From Bryobacterales bacterium (lineage in GTDB: Bacteria; Acidobacteriota; Terriglobia; Bryobacterales; Bryobacteraceae), in assembly GCA_016716385.1 (NCBI GenBank), contig JADJWL010000026.1, positions 510,098 to 574,097 on the forward strand: a stretch of DNA of 64,000 nt, written 5' to 3'. The notes under the pieces are model-generated. The model searched no databases. It saw nothing but the letters and a program-made list of their open reading frames with translations, and was not told the origin of the DNA. Each line of letters starts with the position of its first letter. The stretch's first letter is position 1. Positions 27,971 through 35,909 of the stretch are shown in pieces. The position numbers and the translations under genes are program-made.

Positions 27971-30181
27971 ATGCTGAACGCGGCGGCGGTTCTGTTCGGT
28001 GCCGGTTTCACCATTCTGACCGCTCTCGCACTGGGCCGCGCCGTCCTGCGCGACCTGTTGCATCCCTTGGGATGGGAGGAACGGTTCGGCATCTGCTTCG
28101 CGGCGGGCGCCGCGCTGCTGAGCCTGGGCGCCTTCCTGCTGTGCGCTCTGCAGCTCGCCTATCCCGCCACATTCCTGCTGCTGGGCAGCGCGGCCCTGGG
28201 CGCGGCCTGGCGGACCGGCCGGCTACCGCCCGCGCCCCGCCTTCCGGAGATCTCCCGCCCCTGGAAATGGGTTTCAGGTGCTGCCGGAGCGGTCTACGGC
28301 GTGTTGTACCTGGCGAACGCAATGGCGCCCGAGATCAGCCCCGACGGATCGACCTACCACCTCGGACTCGTTGCGCGCTACGCCCGCGCCCATGGATTCG
28401 TGTTTGTCCCGGACAACCTGTATGCGCACCTGTCCCAGGGGGCGGATCTGCTCTTCCTGTTTGCGTTCTCGTTCGGACGGCATTCCGCTGCGTCGTTGGT
28501 CCATCTCGCTTTTCTCGCTGCACTGAGTCTGTTGATGCTTGGCTACGCGCGCCGCCGCGGGTTCCCGGACGCCGGCGCTTGCGCGATCCTGCTGGTGGCG
28601 CTGAGTCCTGTCGTGGGCGTCGACGCTACGTCCGCGTACAACGACCTCGCGGTTGCCTGCGTCGTGTTCGCCGTCTACTGGCTTGTAGACCGCTGGCGCG
28701 AGGACTCCGACCCTCGATGGATCCCTATTCTCGGCTTGGTGGCGGGCTTCGGCTACGCCGTCAAGTACACAGCCTTCCTCACCGTGCCGTATGCACTGGC
28801 CGTGATCGGCTGGACTCTGTGGCACCGCGGCCAGCCGTGGCGGCGCCCGGCGGTTCTCATGAGCGCGGCCGCGCTTACGATGATCCTGCCCTGGGCCATC
28901 AAGAACTGGCTGTGGCTGGGCAATCCCTTCGCGCCGTTCTTCAACGCGCTGTTTCCGAATCCGTATGTCTCGGCGGGATTTGAACGGGACTACAGCCGGA
29001 GCATGCGGTTTTACGAGGGACTCGAGAGCTACTGGCAGATCCCGATCGAGGTAACGGTGCGAGGCGTAACCCTCGGGGGACTTCTCGGCCCGGTGTTCCT
29101 CCTGGCGCCCCTGGCCCTGGCTGCGTTCTGGCATCCGCGGGGCAGGGGTCTGCTGCTTTCCGGAGCATGGTTTGGCAGCGTGTACTTCGCCAATATCGGA
29201 ACGCGGTTCCTCATCCCGCCGCTGCCGTTCCTGGCGCTGGCGCTGGCCTTGACGCTGACCCGGTGGCGTCCGGCGGCGCTGGCCGTGATTGCCGTCCATG
29301 CCATGCTCTCGTGGCCGTGGGCGATCCCGTCGTATGCCCAGCCGGGCGTGTGGCGCCTTGAAGACTTGCCGCTGCGGGCGGCGTTGCGCATCGAACCCGA
29401 GGAGGAGTTCCTTGACCGGCGCCTCTTCTTCTATCGCGTGGCGCGTATGGTCGAGCAACACGTTCCGCCTGGGGAGCGCGTCTTCACGTTCACCCAGACG
29501 CCGGAGGCGTACATGACGCGGGAGGTGCTCGTGGCATACCAGTCGATGGGAAACTTCACGACGGGCGATATCCTGTGGAACCCGATCGTTCGTGAGTTCC
29601 GCTCCGTCATGCGGCAGCGCTTCCGGTTTCCCGCCTCACGGCTGCGCAGGATCCGGCTCACCCAGCAGGCCGCGGACAGCAAAGATCACTGGAGTATCGC
29701 CGAACTCCGCGTCTTCGAGGGGGAGCGGGAGTTGCGCCGCGACGCCCGCTGGCGCCTGCGGGCGTGGCCGAATCCCTGGGACATCGGCCTGGCGTTCGAC
29801 AACAGCCCAACCACGCGCTGGAGAAGCTGGCAGCCTCTGTTCGCCGGCATGTTCGTGGAAGCCGATTTCGGAGCTAGCACAACGCTGGACACGGTGTCGC
29901 TCGAGTTCGCGCCGAGCCAGTACGCAGTGCGGCTCATCCTGGAGGGGCAGGGCGAGGACGGACGCTGGCGCACCCTGGCGCGCGAGCCCGAGCAATGGCG
30001 CACCGCCGAACCCCTCGGACTGCGCCGCGCCGCAACGCGCGAGATCCGCGCACGCGGCGTGCGCTACCTGCTGATGTATCCTTTCGACTACGGTGCGGAC
30101 GATATCCGTGAGAAGCCGGAGTTGTGGGGCGTGACGCCGCTGGCCGAGGAGCGGGACGCCATTCTGTACCGCCTGGATTGA
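27971..30181 (+). CDS. GT39/ArnT-like membrane glycosyltransferase with a C-terminal discoidin-like domain
   Basis: A 736-residue protein. The first 470 residues hold about 12 hydrophobic helices in the GT-C pattern, with an early periplasmic acidic segment (APEISPDGSTYHLGLVARY) where such enzymes place a catalytic aspartate, and KNWLWLGNPFAPFF later. After about residue 540 comes a soluble part with FDNSPTTRWRSWQP and MFVEADFG, resembling F5/8-type C (discoidin-like) carbohydrate-binding domains. It probably transfers a sugar from a polyprenyl-phosphate donor on the periplasmic side. The start ATG 27971 lies one base after the lipoprotein stop; a GTG 21 bases earlier is possible. Confidence 0.75.
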   Translation: MLNAAAVLFGAGFTILTALALGRAVLRDLLHPLGWEERFGICFAAGAALLSLGAFLLCALQLAYPATFLLLGSAALGAAWRTGRLPPAPRLPEISRPWKWVSGAAGAVYGVLYLANAMAPEISPDGSTYHLGLVARYARAHGFVFVPDNLYAHLSQGADLLFLFAFSFGRHSAASLVHLAFLAALSLLMLGYARRRGFPDAGACAILLVALSPVVGVDATSAYNDLAVACVVFAVYWLVDRWREDSDPRWIPILGLVAGFGYAVKYTAFLTVPYALAVIGWTLWHRGQPWRRPAVLMSAAALTMILPWAIKNWLWLGNPFAPFFNALFPNPYVSAGFERDYSRSMRFYEGLESYWQIPIEVTVRGVTLGGLLGPVFLLAPLALAAFWHPRGRGLLLSGAWFGSVYFANIGTRFLIPPLPFLALALALTLTRWRPAALAVIAVHAMLSWPWAIPSYAQPGVWRLEDLPLRAALRIEPEEEFLDRRLFFYRVARMVEQHVPPGERVFTFTQTPEAYMTREVLVAYQSMGNFTTGDILWNPIVREFRSVMRQRFRFPASRLRRIRLTQQAADSKDHWSIAELRVFEGERELRRDARWRLRAWPNPWDIGLAFDNSPTTRWRSWQPLFAGMFVEADFGASTTLDTVSLEFAPSQYAVRLILEGQGEDGRWRTLAREPEQWRTAEPLGLRRAATREIRARGVRYLLMYPFDYGADDIREKPELWGVTPLAEERDAILYRLD

Positions 30182-30186
30182 GGACA

Positions 30187-31122
30187 ATGGAAAGCATGGC
30201 CTGGTTCCTTGGTGTGGATGGCGGGCAGTCCAGTACGAAGGCGGTCCTGGGTGACGATTCCGGCACGATTGTCGGGATGGGCGTCGGCGGACCGTGCAAT
30301 CACGTCCGGGGTCCAGGGGGCAGGGAGAAGCTGGTCAGCGCGGTCACCGATTGCGTCGGCAAGGCGTGCGCCGAAGCCGGGCTCAATCCGCGCGGCATCC
30401 GCTACCGCGCGGCCTGCTTCGGCATGAGCGGCGGGCCCGCTGACAAGCGCGAGATCCTGGCGGAACTGCTCCCCGCTGACGAACTGATCGTCACGCACGA
30501 TGCGATGATTGCCCTTGCCGGAGCCACCGCGGGCGAACCGGGCATCATCGCGATCGCCGGAACCGGTTCCATCGCCTTCGGACGCAACGCCGCTTCACGC
30601 ACGGCCCGCGTGGGCGGCTGGGGATATGTATTCGGCGACGAAGGCGGCGGCTTCGATCTCACCCGGCAGGCGCTGCGGGCTGCATTGCGCTACCACGAAG
30701 GCTGGGGGCCGGCGACCGCTCTCCATGACCGACTGCTCGCCGCCACCGGCGCGACGGACGCGAACGACTTGTTGCACCGCTTCTACACGGAAGATTACCC
30801 GCGCCCGCGCATCGCCGCGCTCTCCAGCCTGGTCGACGAAGCCGCGCGCGACGGAGATCCAGTGGCGCGCGATCTGCTGCAGCACGCAGCCCAGCAACTG
30901 GCGACGCTGGCCGGTGCGGTCCGGCGGCAGTTGTGGGCCGAGGACGAGGGCACGCGCGTCGTGTACGCGGGCGGCGTGTTCCAAAGCGAGATTCTGCTGG
31001 AGCGCTTCCGGATGCTCGTCGAGTTGAACGGGAGCTCCTGCCGCCCGCCCCGCCTGGACGCCGCCACCGGTGCGCTGATTGAGGCCTATCGTGCGGCGGG
31101 CATCCAACCGCAAGGCTGGTAA
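30187..31122 (+). CDS. BadF/BadG/BcrA-type ATPase (N-acetylglucosamine kinase-like)
   Basis: A 311-residue ASKHA-fold kinase. The phosphate-1 loop is FLGVDGGQSSTKAVLGD (residues about 6-22) and the adenosine/phosphate-2 region is IIAIAGTGSIAFGR, with GGWGYVFGDEGGGFDL in the middle, typical of GlcNAc-kinase-like BadF family members. It likely phosphorylates an amino sugar or other hexose in the cytoplasm. The start at 30187 follows GAGGA closely; ATG 30196, nine bases on, would also work. It begins six bases after the GT39-like gene and ends 17 bases before pgk, so all are probably on one transcript. Confidence 0.8.
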   Translation: MESMAWFLGVDGGQSSTKAVLGDDSGTIVGMGVGGPCNHVRGPGGREKLVSAVTDCVGKACAEAGLNPRGIRYRAACFGMSGGPADKREILAELLPADELIVTHDAMIALAGATAGEPGIIAIAGTGSIAFGRNAASRTARVGGWGYVFGDEGGGFDLTRQALRAALRYHEGWGPATALHDRLLAATGATDANDLLHRFYTEDYPRPRIAALSSLVDEAARDGDPVARDLLQHAAQQLATLAGAVRRQLWAEDEGTRVVYAGGVFQSEILLERFRMLVELNGSSCRPPRLDAATGALIEAYRAAGIQPQGW

Positions 31123-31139
31123 GCTCAAGAAAAGCGATT

Positions 31140-32303
31140 ATGGCGAACCTTCACGAGATCGACCTGCGAGACCGCCGCGTCTTCATCCGGGTAGACTTCA
31201 ACGTTCCGCTGGCTGCGGGCGGACAGGAGATCACCAGCGACAAGCGCATCCGCGCCTCGCTTCCCACGATTCAATACGCCTTGGAGAAAGGGGCGGCCCT
31301 CATCCTCGCTTCGCACCTGGGGCGTCCCAAGGGCAAGCGGAATCCCGAGATGAGCCTCAAGCCAGTCTCGGTGCGGCTGCGGGAGTTGCTGAACGTCCCG
31401 GTGGCGCTTGCACCGGACTGCGTCGGACCCGAGGTCCGCGTGATGCTGCCGAAGCCGGGCGAGGTCCTGCTGCTCGAAAACCTGCGCTTCCATCCCGAAG
31501 AGGAAGCCAACAACGAGGCCTTTTCCCGCGAGTTGGCGTCGCTGTGCGACGTGTACATCAATGACGCATTCGGGTCGGCGCACCGCGCGCATGCTTCGAC
31601 CGTCGGCATGGTGGCGCACGTCCCTGTGGCTGCCGCGGGACTGCTCATGGAGCAGGAATTGAAATATCTGACCATGGTCACGCAGCATCCCGACCACCCC
31701 GCGGTCGGAATTCTGGGCGGCGCCAAGGTCTCCGACAAGATCGATGTGATCGAGAACCTGCTGAAGATCGTCGACCACCTGCTGATCGGTGGCGCCATGG
31801 CCTACACGTTCCTCCGCGCGCAGGGCCTTCCGGTGGGCAAGTCCCTCGTCGAGGAGGACAAAATCGATCTGGCCCGCCATCTCCTGGAGCAGGCCGGCGG
31901 CAAACTCCAGCTTCCGGTGGATCACGTCGTGGCGGTTGAGTTGAAAGAAGGCGCCGATTTCCAGGTGGTCGAACAGATTCCCGACGGCACGATGGGGCTC
32001 GACATCGGTCCCAGGACCGTTGAGATATACTCGTCCGTAATCGCGCAGGCCAGGACGATCGTGTGGAACGGCCCGATGGGCGTGTTCGAGAAGCCGCCGT
32101 TTGACTCCGGCACGGTGGCGGTGGCCGAAGCGGTGGCCGGTTCCGGCGCGACGTCGGTGGTTGGCGGCGGCGATTCCGAGAAGGCCGTGAAGTCCGCGGG
32201 CGTCGCGGGGAAGATTTCGCACATCTCCACCGGCGGCGGCGCGTCGCTCGAGTTTCTGTCGGGCATCGACCTGCCGGGTGTTGCGGTGCTGCGCGGAAAG
32301 TAA
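31140..32303 (+). CDS. pgk: Phosphoglycerate kinase
   Basis: A 387-residue enzyme of standard length. Family signatures are RRVFIRVDFNVPL near the start, ASHLGRPKG, ENLRFHPEEE, NDAFGSAHRAHAS and, near the C-terminus, VVGGGDSEKAV followed by ISTGGGASLEFLSG. It transfers phosphate between 1,3-bisphosphoglycerate and ADP in glycolysis. No gapA or tpiA lies next to it, in contrast to the common gap-pgk order. It is followed after ten bases by the exported RraA-like gene. Confidence 0.97.
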   Translation: MANLHEIDLRDRRVFIRVDFNVPLAAGGQEITSDKRIRASLPTIQYALEKGAALILASHLGRPKGKRNPEMSLKPVSVRLRELLNVPVALAPDCVGPEVRVMLPKPGEVLLLENLRFHPEEEANNEAFSRELASLCDVYINDAFGSAHRAHASTVGMVAHVPVAAAGLLMEQELKYLTMVTQHPDHPAVGILGGAKVSDKIDVIENLLKIVDHLLIGGAMAYTFLRAQGLPVGKSLVEEDKIDLARHLLEQAGGKLQLPVDHVVAVELKEGADFQVVEQIPDGTMGLDIGPRTVEIYSSVIAQARTIVWNGPMGVFEKPPFDSGTVAVAEAVAGSGATSVVGGGDSEKAVKSAGVAGKISHISTGGGASLEFLSGIDLPGVAVLRGK

Positions 32304-32313
32304 GGAAAGAACC

Positions 32314-33189
32314 ATGTTTCGGTCCATCATCGTAGGCTTGAGCCTAGTTGCTCTCACTCCTGCCACGGGGCAGGTGTTTATGTTCGACCGCGACCAGATG
32401 GTGCGCTACACGGCGAACAACCCCTTCGACCGCTTTCCCAACGGGCGGCCCAAGGTCCCCGACAATCTGCTGGAGCAGATGCGCAGGCTTTCCGCCGAGG
32501 ATATCTTCGGTGTGCTCAACGGAGCCAAGTATCCGAACCAGTTCGAGGGCGGCTTCCGCCTGCTGCATCCGGGGCGGAAGCTCGTCGGGCGCGCGGTAAC
32601 CGCGCAGTTCATGCCGCTCCGTCCCGATGTGGCGGATGTGGCCGAAGCTGACGCCAAGGCCAAGGGACTGGCGCGCAGCGCCAACCAGCGTGTGATCGAT
32701 ATGCTGCAGCCGGGCGACGTGATCGTCGTCGACATGTTCGGCAAGATCGAAAACGGCACGTTTGTCGGCGATAACCTCGCCACGGCGATCTTCTCGGCCA
32801 CCGGCGGCAACGGCTTTGTCGTCGACGGCGCCATTCGTGACCTCGAAGGCATCGTCCCGCTCCAGATGGCCGCCTACTTCCGCGGTGTGCATCCGTCCGC
32901 CATCGGCAACGTGATGCTCACGGCGGTGAACGTGCCGGTGCGCATCGGGCAGACTACCGTGATGCCCGGGGACGTCGTCTTCGGCGACCGCGAGGGGATC
33001 TACTTCGTCCCGCCGCAGTTTGTGCAGCCCATCCTCGACCGCGCGGTCGAGACGCACCTGCACGACGAGTGGACGAAGGACAAGTTCATGACCGGCAAGT
33101 ACAAGTCGAGCGAACTGTACCCCACGCCGCTCGATCCCGCGGTGAAGGCCGAGTACGAAGCCTGGAAGAAGCAGCGGCAGAAGAAATAG
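32314..33189 (+). CDS. Exported RraA-like protein
   Basis: A 291-residue protein of the RraA/4-hydroxy-4-methyl-2-oxoglutarate aldolase fold. The core motifs are GDNLATAIFSATGGNGFVV (with GG and DG) and VVDGAIRDLEGI, containing the conserved arginine-aspartate pair. Unlike the usual cytoplasmic family members of about 160-230 residues, this one has an N-terminal signal peptide (MFRSIIVGLSLVALTPATGQ) and an added N-terminal segment, so it should act outside the cytoplasm. AAGGAAAG precedes the ATG. Reaction and partner are unknown; aldolase or oxaloacetate-decarboxylase-like chemistry is a family inference. Confidence 0.8.
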   Translation: MFRSIIVGLSLVALTPATGQVFMFDRDQMVRYTANNPFDRFPNGRPKVPDNLLEQMRRLSAEDIFGVLNGAKYPNQFEGGFRLLHPGRKLVGRAVTAQFMPLRPDVADVAEADAKAKGLARSANQRVIDMLQPGDVIVVDMFGKIENGTFVGDNLATAIFSATGGNGFVVDGAIRDLEGIVPLQMAAYFRGVHPSAIGNVMLTAVNVPVRIGQTTVMPGDVVFGDREGIYFVPPQFVQPILDRAVETHLHDEWTKDKFMTGKYKSSELYPTPLDPAVKAEYEAWKKQRQKK

Positions 33190-33192
33190 CGG

Positions 33193-34362
33193 CTAGCCGA
33201 TCCGCGGCAACTCCGTCTGGACCTCGCCCGTGACCCCCGCGGCCTCGTCGCCGGCGTAGACGTTGACTTCCGAGCGGATGCCGAAATCTTCGAGATAGAT
33301 GCCGGGTTCCACCGAGAAGCACGTGCGGCTGAGGACGCGCCGTTCGTCGCGCGTCTCCAGATGATCCATGTTGGCGCCCGCTCCGTGGACATCTTCTCCG
33401 ATGGAATGTCCGGTGCGGTGGGTGAAGTATTGCCCGTAGCCCTGCGCTGCGATGTAGCCGCGCGCGGCGTCGTCCACTTCGAAACCGCGTAGCGGGCGCC
33501 CCGCGGCAATGGCTTCCGCAACCGTGCGCACGGCCCGGTCGCGCGCTTCCCGAACGATGGCGAACACGCTCCGCATGCGTTCGGTCGGCTCGCCCGCGCA
33601 GACGGCGGTCCAGGTGATGTCGTAATACGTGGAGCCCGGCTGCTTCAGCTTCGCCCAGAGGTCGATCAGCAGCAGGTCGCCCGCCCGGATGGGCGCACTG
33701 ACTTCGGCTGTCGGCTCGTAGTGCGGGTTCGACGCGTTCGCGTTCACCGCGACAATCGGCCCGTGATCGGTGAACAGCCCCTCGCGGTCGAACGCCTCGC
33801 GAATGAACTGTTGGACACGGTGCTCATCGATGCCGGCGCCATGCACCCCGCCGGCGGCGAACTGGAACGCCGCGGCGCGGATGCGGTCAATGCGCCGCCC
33901 TGCTTCGAGATGTGAGGCGTACGCCTCGGCCGTCCAGCGCGCTTCGAACATCTGTACGAGATCGGCCGAACTCACGACGTCGACGCCGAAGCTCCGGACC
34001 AGTTCCACGGTTCCCGCATCGACCAGGGACACGTAGGGAATCGCGCAGAGCGGAGAATACTGCATGGCGGCGCGCCGGCAGCCGCTCAGCATGGCCCCGA
34101 GCGCCTCCTGTTGCTCGCGCCATCCTGAGTAGTGACGGGTCTCGCCGGGAAGCGCGTCGAGCATCCCCGCTTCGATGCGGTGCGTCAGCGCGACCGGCTC
34201 CCCGGACGCTGGAATCCAGTAGTACCACCGGCGCGTCACGTGGCGCGCGGGCTTGAAGCCGAGGATCCGGTAGGCGAGCGGGTCGCGCTCGTGGTGGTCG
34301 AAGAAGAGCCAGCCGTCCAGTTCGAGCGCCCGCAATTCCTGTTGAATCGATTCCAAGTTCAT
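33193..34362 (-). CDS. M24-family metallopeptidase (aminopeptidase P/Xaa-Pro type)
   Basis: A 389-residue peptidase. Residues 1-150 form the creatinase N-terminal domain; the catalytic pita-bread fold follows with all five metal ligands visible: aspartates 234 and 248 (LLIDLW, YYDITW), histidine 319 in THRTGHSIG, and glutamates 352 and 365 (SVEPGIY, IRSEVNVY). It should remove N-terminal residues before proline or cleave Xaa-Pro dipeptides in the cytoplasm. The start overlaps the stop of the YggU gene (ATGA) and has a GGAGGAGAG site. The open frame is longer upstream but that part is the shadow of YggU. Confidence 0.87.
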   Translation of the reverse strand: MNLESIQQELRALELDGWLFFDHHERDPLAYRILGFKPARHVTRRWYYWIPASGEPVALTHRIEAGMLDALPGETRHYSGWREQQEALGAMLSGCRRAAMQYSPLCAIPYVSLVDAGTVELVRSFGVDVVSSADLVQMFEARWTAEAYASHLEAGRRIDRIRAAAFQFAAGGVHGAGIDEHRVQQFIREAFDREGLFTDHGPIVAVNANASNPHYEPTAEVSAPIRAGDLLLIDLWAKLKQPGSTYYDITWTAVCAGEPTERMRSVFAIVREARDRAVRTVAEAIAAGRPLRGFEVDDAARGYIAAQGYGQYFTHRTGHSIGEDVHGAGANMDHLETRDERRVLSRTCFSVEPGIYLEDFGIRSEVNVYAGDEAAGVTGEVQTELPRIG

Positions 34363-34625
34363 CGCTCTCCTCCGAGAATCCTCTCCACGTCCGCGGCGGT
34401 TGCGCCGTCCACTTCGATGAGTTTCGTCCGGCTTGTGCGCCCGCTCACGATGCGCACCGCCGCCCGCGGCACCGCGAACCGTTCGGCGAGGTAGCGGATA
34501 CAAGCGTCGTTCGCCTTGCCCTCCACCGGCGGGGCGGCCAGGTGCAGCCGGTAGGCCTCGCCCAGCTTGGGTTCAACGGCGTTGCGTTTCGCCCGCGGGT
34601 GTACCCGGATCTGGAATCGCGCCAT
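34359..34625 (-). CDS. YggU/DUF167-family protein
   Basis: An 88-residue protein that matches the YggU family across its length: MARFQIRVHPRAKRNAV, then APPVEGKANDACIRYLAE and the closing VSGRTSRTKLIEVDG. The family is small, conserved and of unclear function. Its start lies 53 bases inside the end of the Wzt-like ATPase gene, which is upstream on the same strand, so it is coupled to that gene. The ATPase tail over this overlap is proline- and arginine-rich and looks unstructured. Confidence 0.85.
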   Translation of the reverse strand: MARFQIRVHPRAKRNAVEPKLGEAYRLHLAAPPVEGKANDACIRYLAERFAVPRAAVRIVSGRTSRTKLIEVDGATAADVERILGGER

Positions 34626-35814
34626 CGAGTTTCCGCCAGTCGATTGCCGCCCGCAAGTCCACCATGCCGGCGACGCCGGACGCTCCCGCCACCTCGAACG
34701 AGATGGCTTCGTCCAGCCAGTCGTGGCTTGTGCCATCGGCATGCTGTGTGGCTACGGTCAGTGTATATTCCTGCGGCGTCAGCCAGCAATCGAAGCGGAA
34801 GCGGATCTCCACTTCCTCGCCGCCGGCGAACGGCCCGAGCGGCGTCTCTTCGATGCGGGTATTGGTGCCGTAGACGTCGAGTCCGGTGCGGGTGCGGATC
34901 AGGATGCCGGCCATCGGGTCCGTCTGCGCGGCGCTGAACCGGGCCACGATCCGCACGGTCACCGGTTCGCCGCAGGCCACCACCTCCGCCGGCTCACCGG
35001 TGCGATCCAGCAGCTCCACGCGGAGAATCCGGCTGCTGCGGTCGCCGTGGCGGAAACTGGCCTGTGCCGTGCGCTGTTTCGGCGCGGGATCCTTGTCGAG
35101 CACGAGCCCGATGTACTGGTTCACGACGTCCTTCGGATGGCCCTCGGCCAGGATGCGGCCGCCGTGGAGCAGGATCGCCCGGTTCGCAAGCTGCTTCACC
35201 AGGCCCAGGTCATGCGAGACGAAAAGCACGGTGACGCCGCGCGCGCGCAATTCCTGCAGCTTCCGCACGCAGCGGTTGGCGAAGACGGCGTCCCCCACGG
35301 CGAGCGCTTCATCTACGACGAGGATCTCGGGCTCCACGTGAATCGCGGTCGAGAACGCCAGCCGGACGTACATGCCGCTCGAGTACTCCTTGACGGGGCG
35401 CTCCATGAAGTCGCCGATGCCGGCAAAGGCTTCGATGGACGGCATGGAACGCGCGATCTCGGCGCGGCTGAGTCCCATGATCTCGCCGTTGAGGAAGACA
35501 TTCTCGCGTCCCGTGAACTCGGCGTTGAAGCCTGCGCCGAGTTCGAGCAGCGCGGCGATCCGGCCGCGTTTGACCACACGGCCCGTCGTCGGCTGGAGGA
35601 TGCCGCAGATGATCTGCAGCAGCGTACTCTTCCCGCACCCGTTCGGTCCAACGATGCCGAGTGTCTCGCCCCGCCCCGTTTCGAGCGTGATGTCGCGCAG
35701 GGCCCAGAAATCGGTGAAGGCATCCTTGGGAGCGAACGGGAGGATCTCGCGGATGCGCTGAAGGGGATGGGAGTACAGCCGGTAGAGCTTCGAAACGTTG
35801 TGGACGTGGATCAC
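34573..35814 (-). CDS. Polysaccharide ABC exporter ATPase with Wzt-type C-terminal domain
   Basis: A 413-residue ATPase. Residues 1-235 are the nucleotide-binding domain: Walker A GPNGCGKST at 56-64, signature YSSGMYVRLAF, Walker B EILVVDEALAVGD and switch histidine in FVSHDLG. Residues about 250-390 form a beta-sandwich like the C-terminal Wzt domain that recognises the finished O-antigen or other glycan. It would energise a TagG/Wzm-type permease, which is absent here. GTG 35814 is preferred because the protein then begins directly with the usual VIHVHNVSK strand; a second GTG at 35865 in frame is possible. The neighbouring DUF1592 gene is divergent. Confidence 0.88.
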   Translation of the reverse strand: MIHVHNVSKLYRLYSHPLQRIREILPFAPKDAFTDFWALRDITLETGRGETLGIVGPNGCGKSTLLQIICGILQPTTGRVVKRGRIAALLELGAGFNAEFTGRENVFLNGEIMGLSRAEIARSMPSIEAFAGIGDFMERPVKEYSSGMYVRLAFSTAIHVEPEILVVDEALAVGDAVFANRCVRKLQELRARGVTVLFVSHDLGLVKQLANRAILLHGGRILAEGHPKDVVNQYIGLVLDKDPAPKQRTAQASFRHGDRSSRILRVELLDRTGEPAEVVACGEPVTVRIVARFSAAQTDPMAGILIRTRTGLDVYGTNTRIEETPLGPFAGGEEVEIRFRFDCWLTPQEYTLTVATQHADGTSHDWLDEAISFEVAGASGVAGMVDLRAAIDWRKLDGAIPDPGTPAGETQRR

Positions 35815-35909
35815 GCGACTCTCAAACAATACCGCGCGGCGGAGCGGGGGAACAAGCAGCGGCACGGAGGCGGTTGCGAGTCAGCTTGCCGGACCGCTAG
35901 ACTCGCGGT

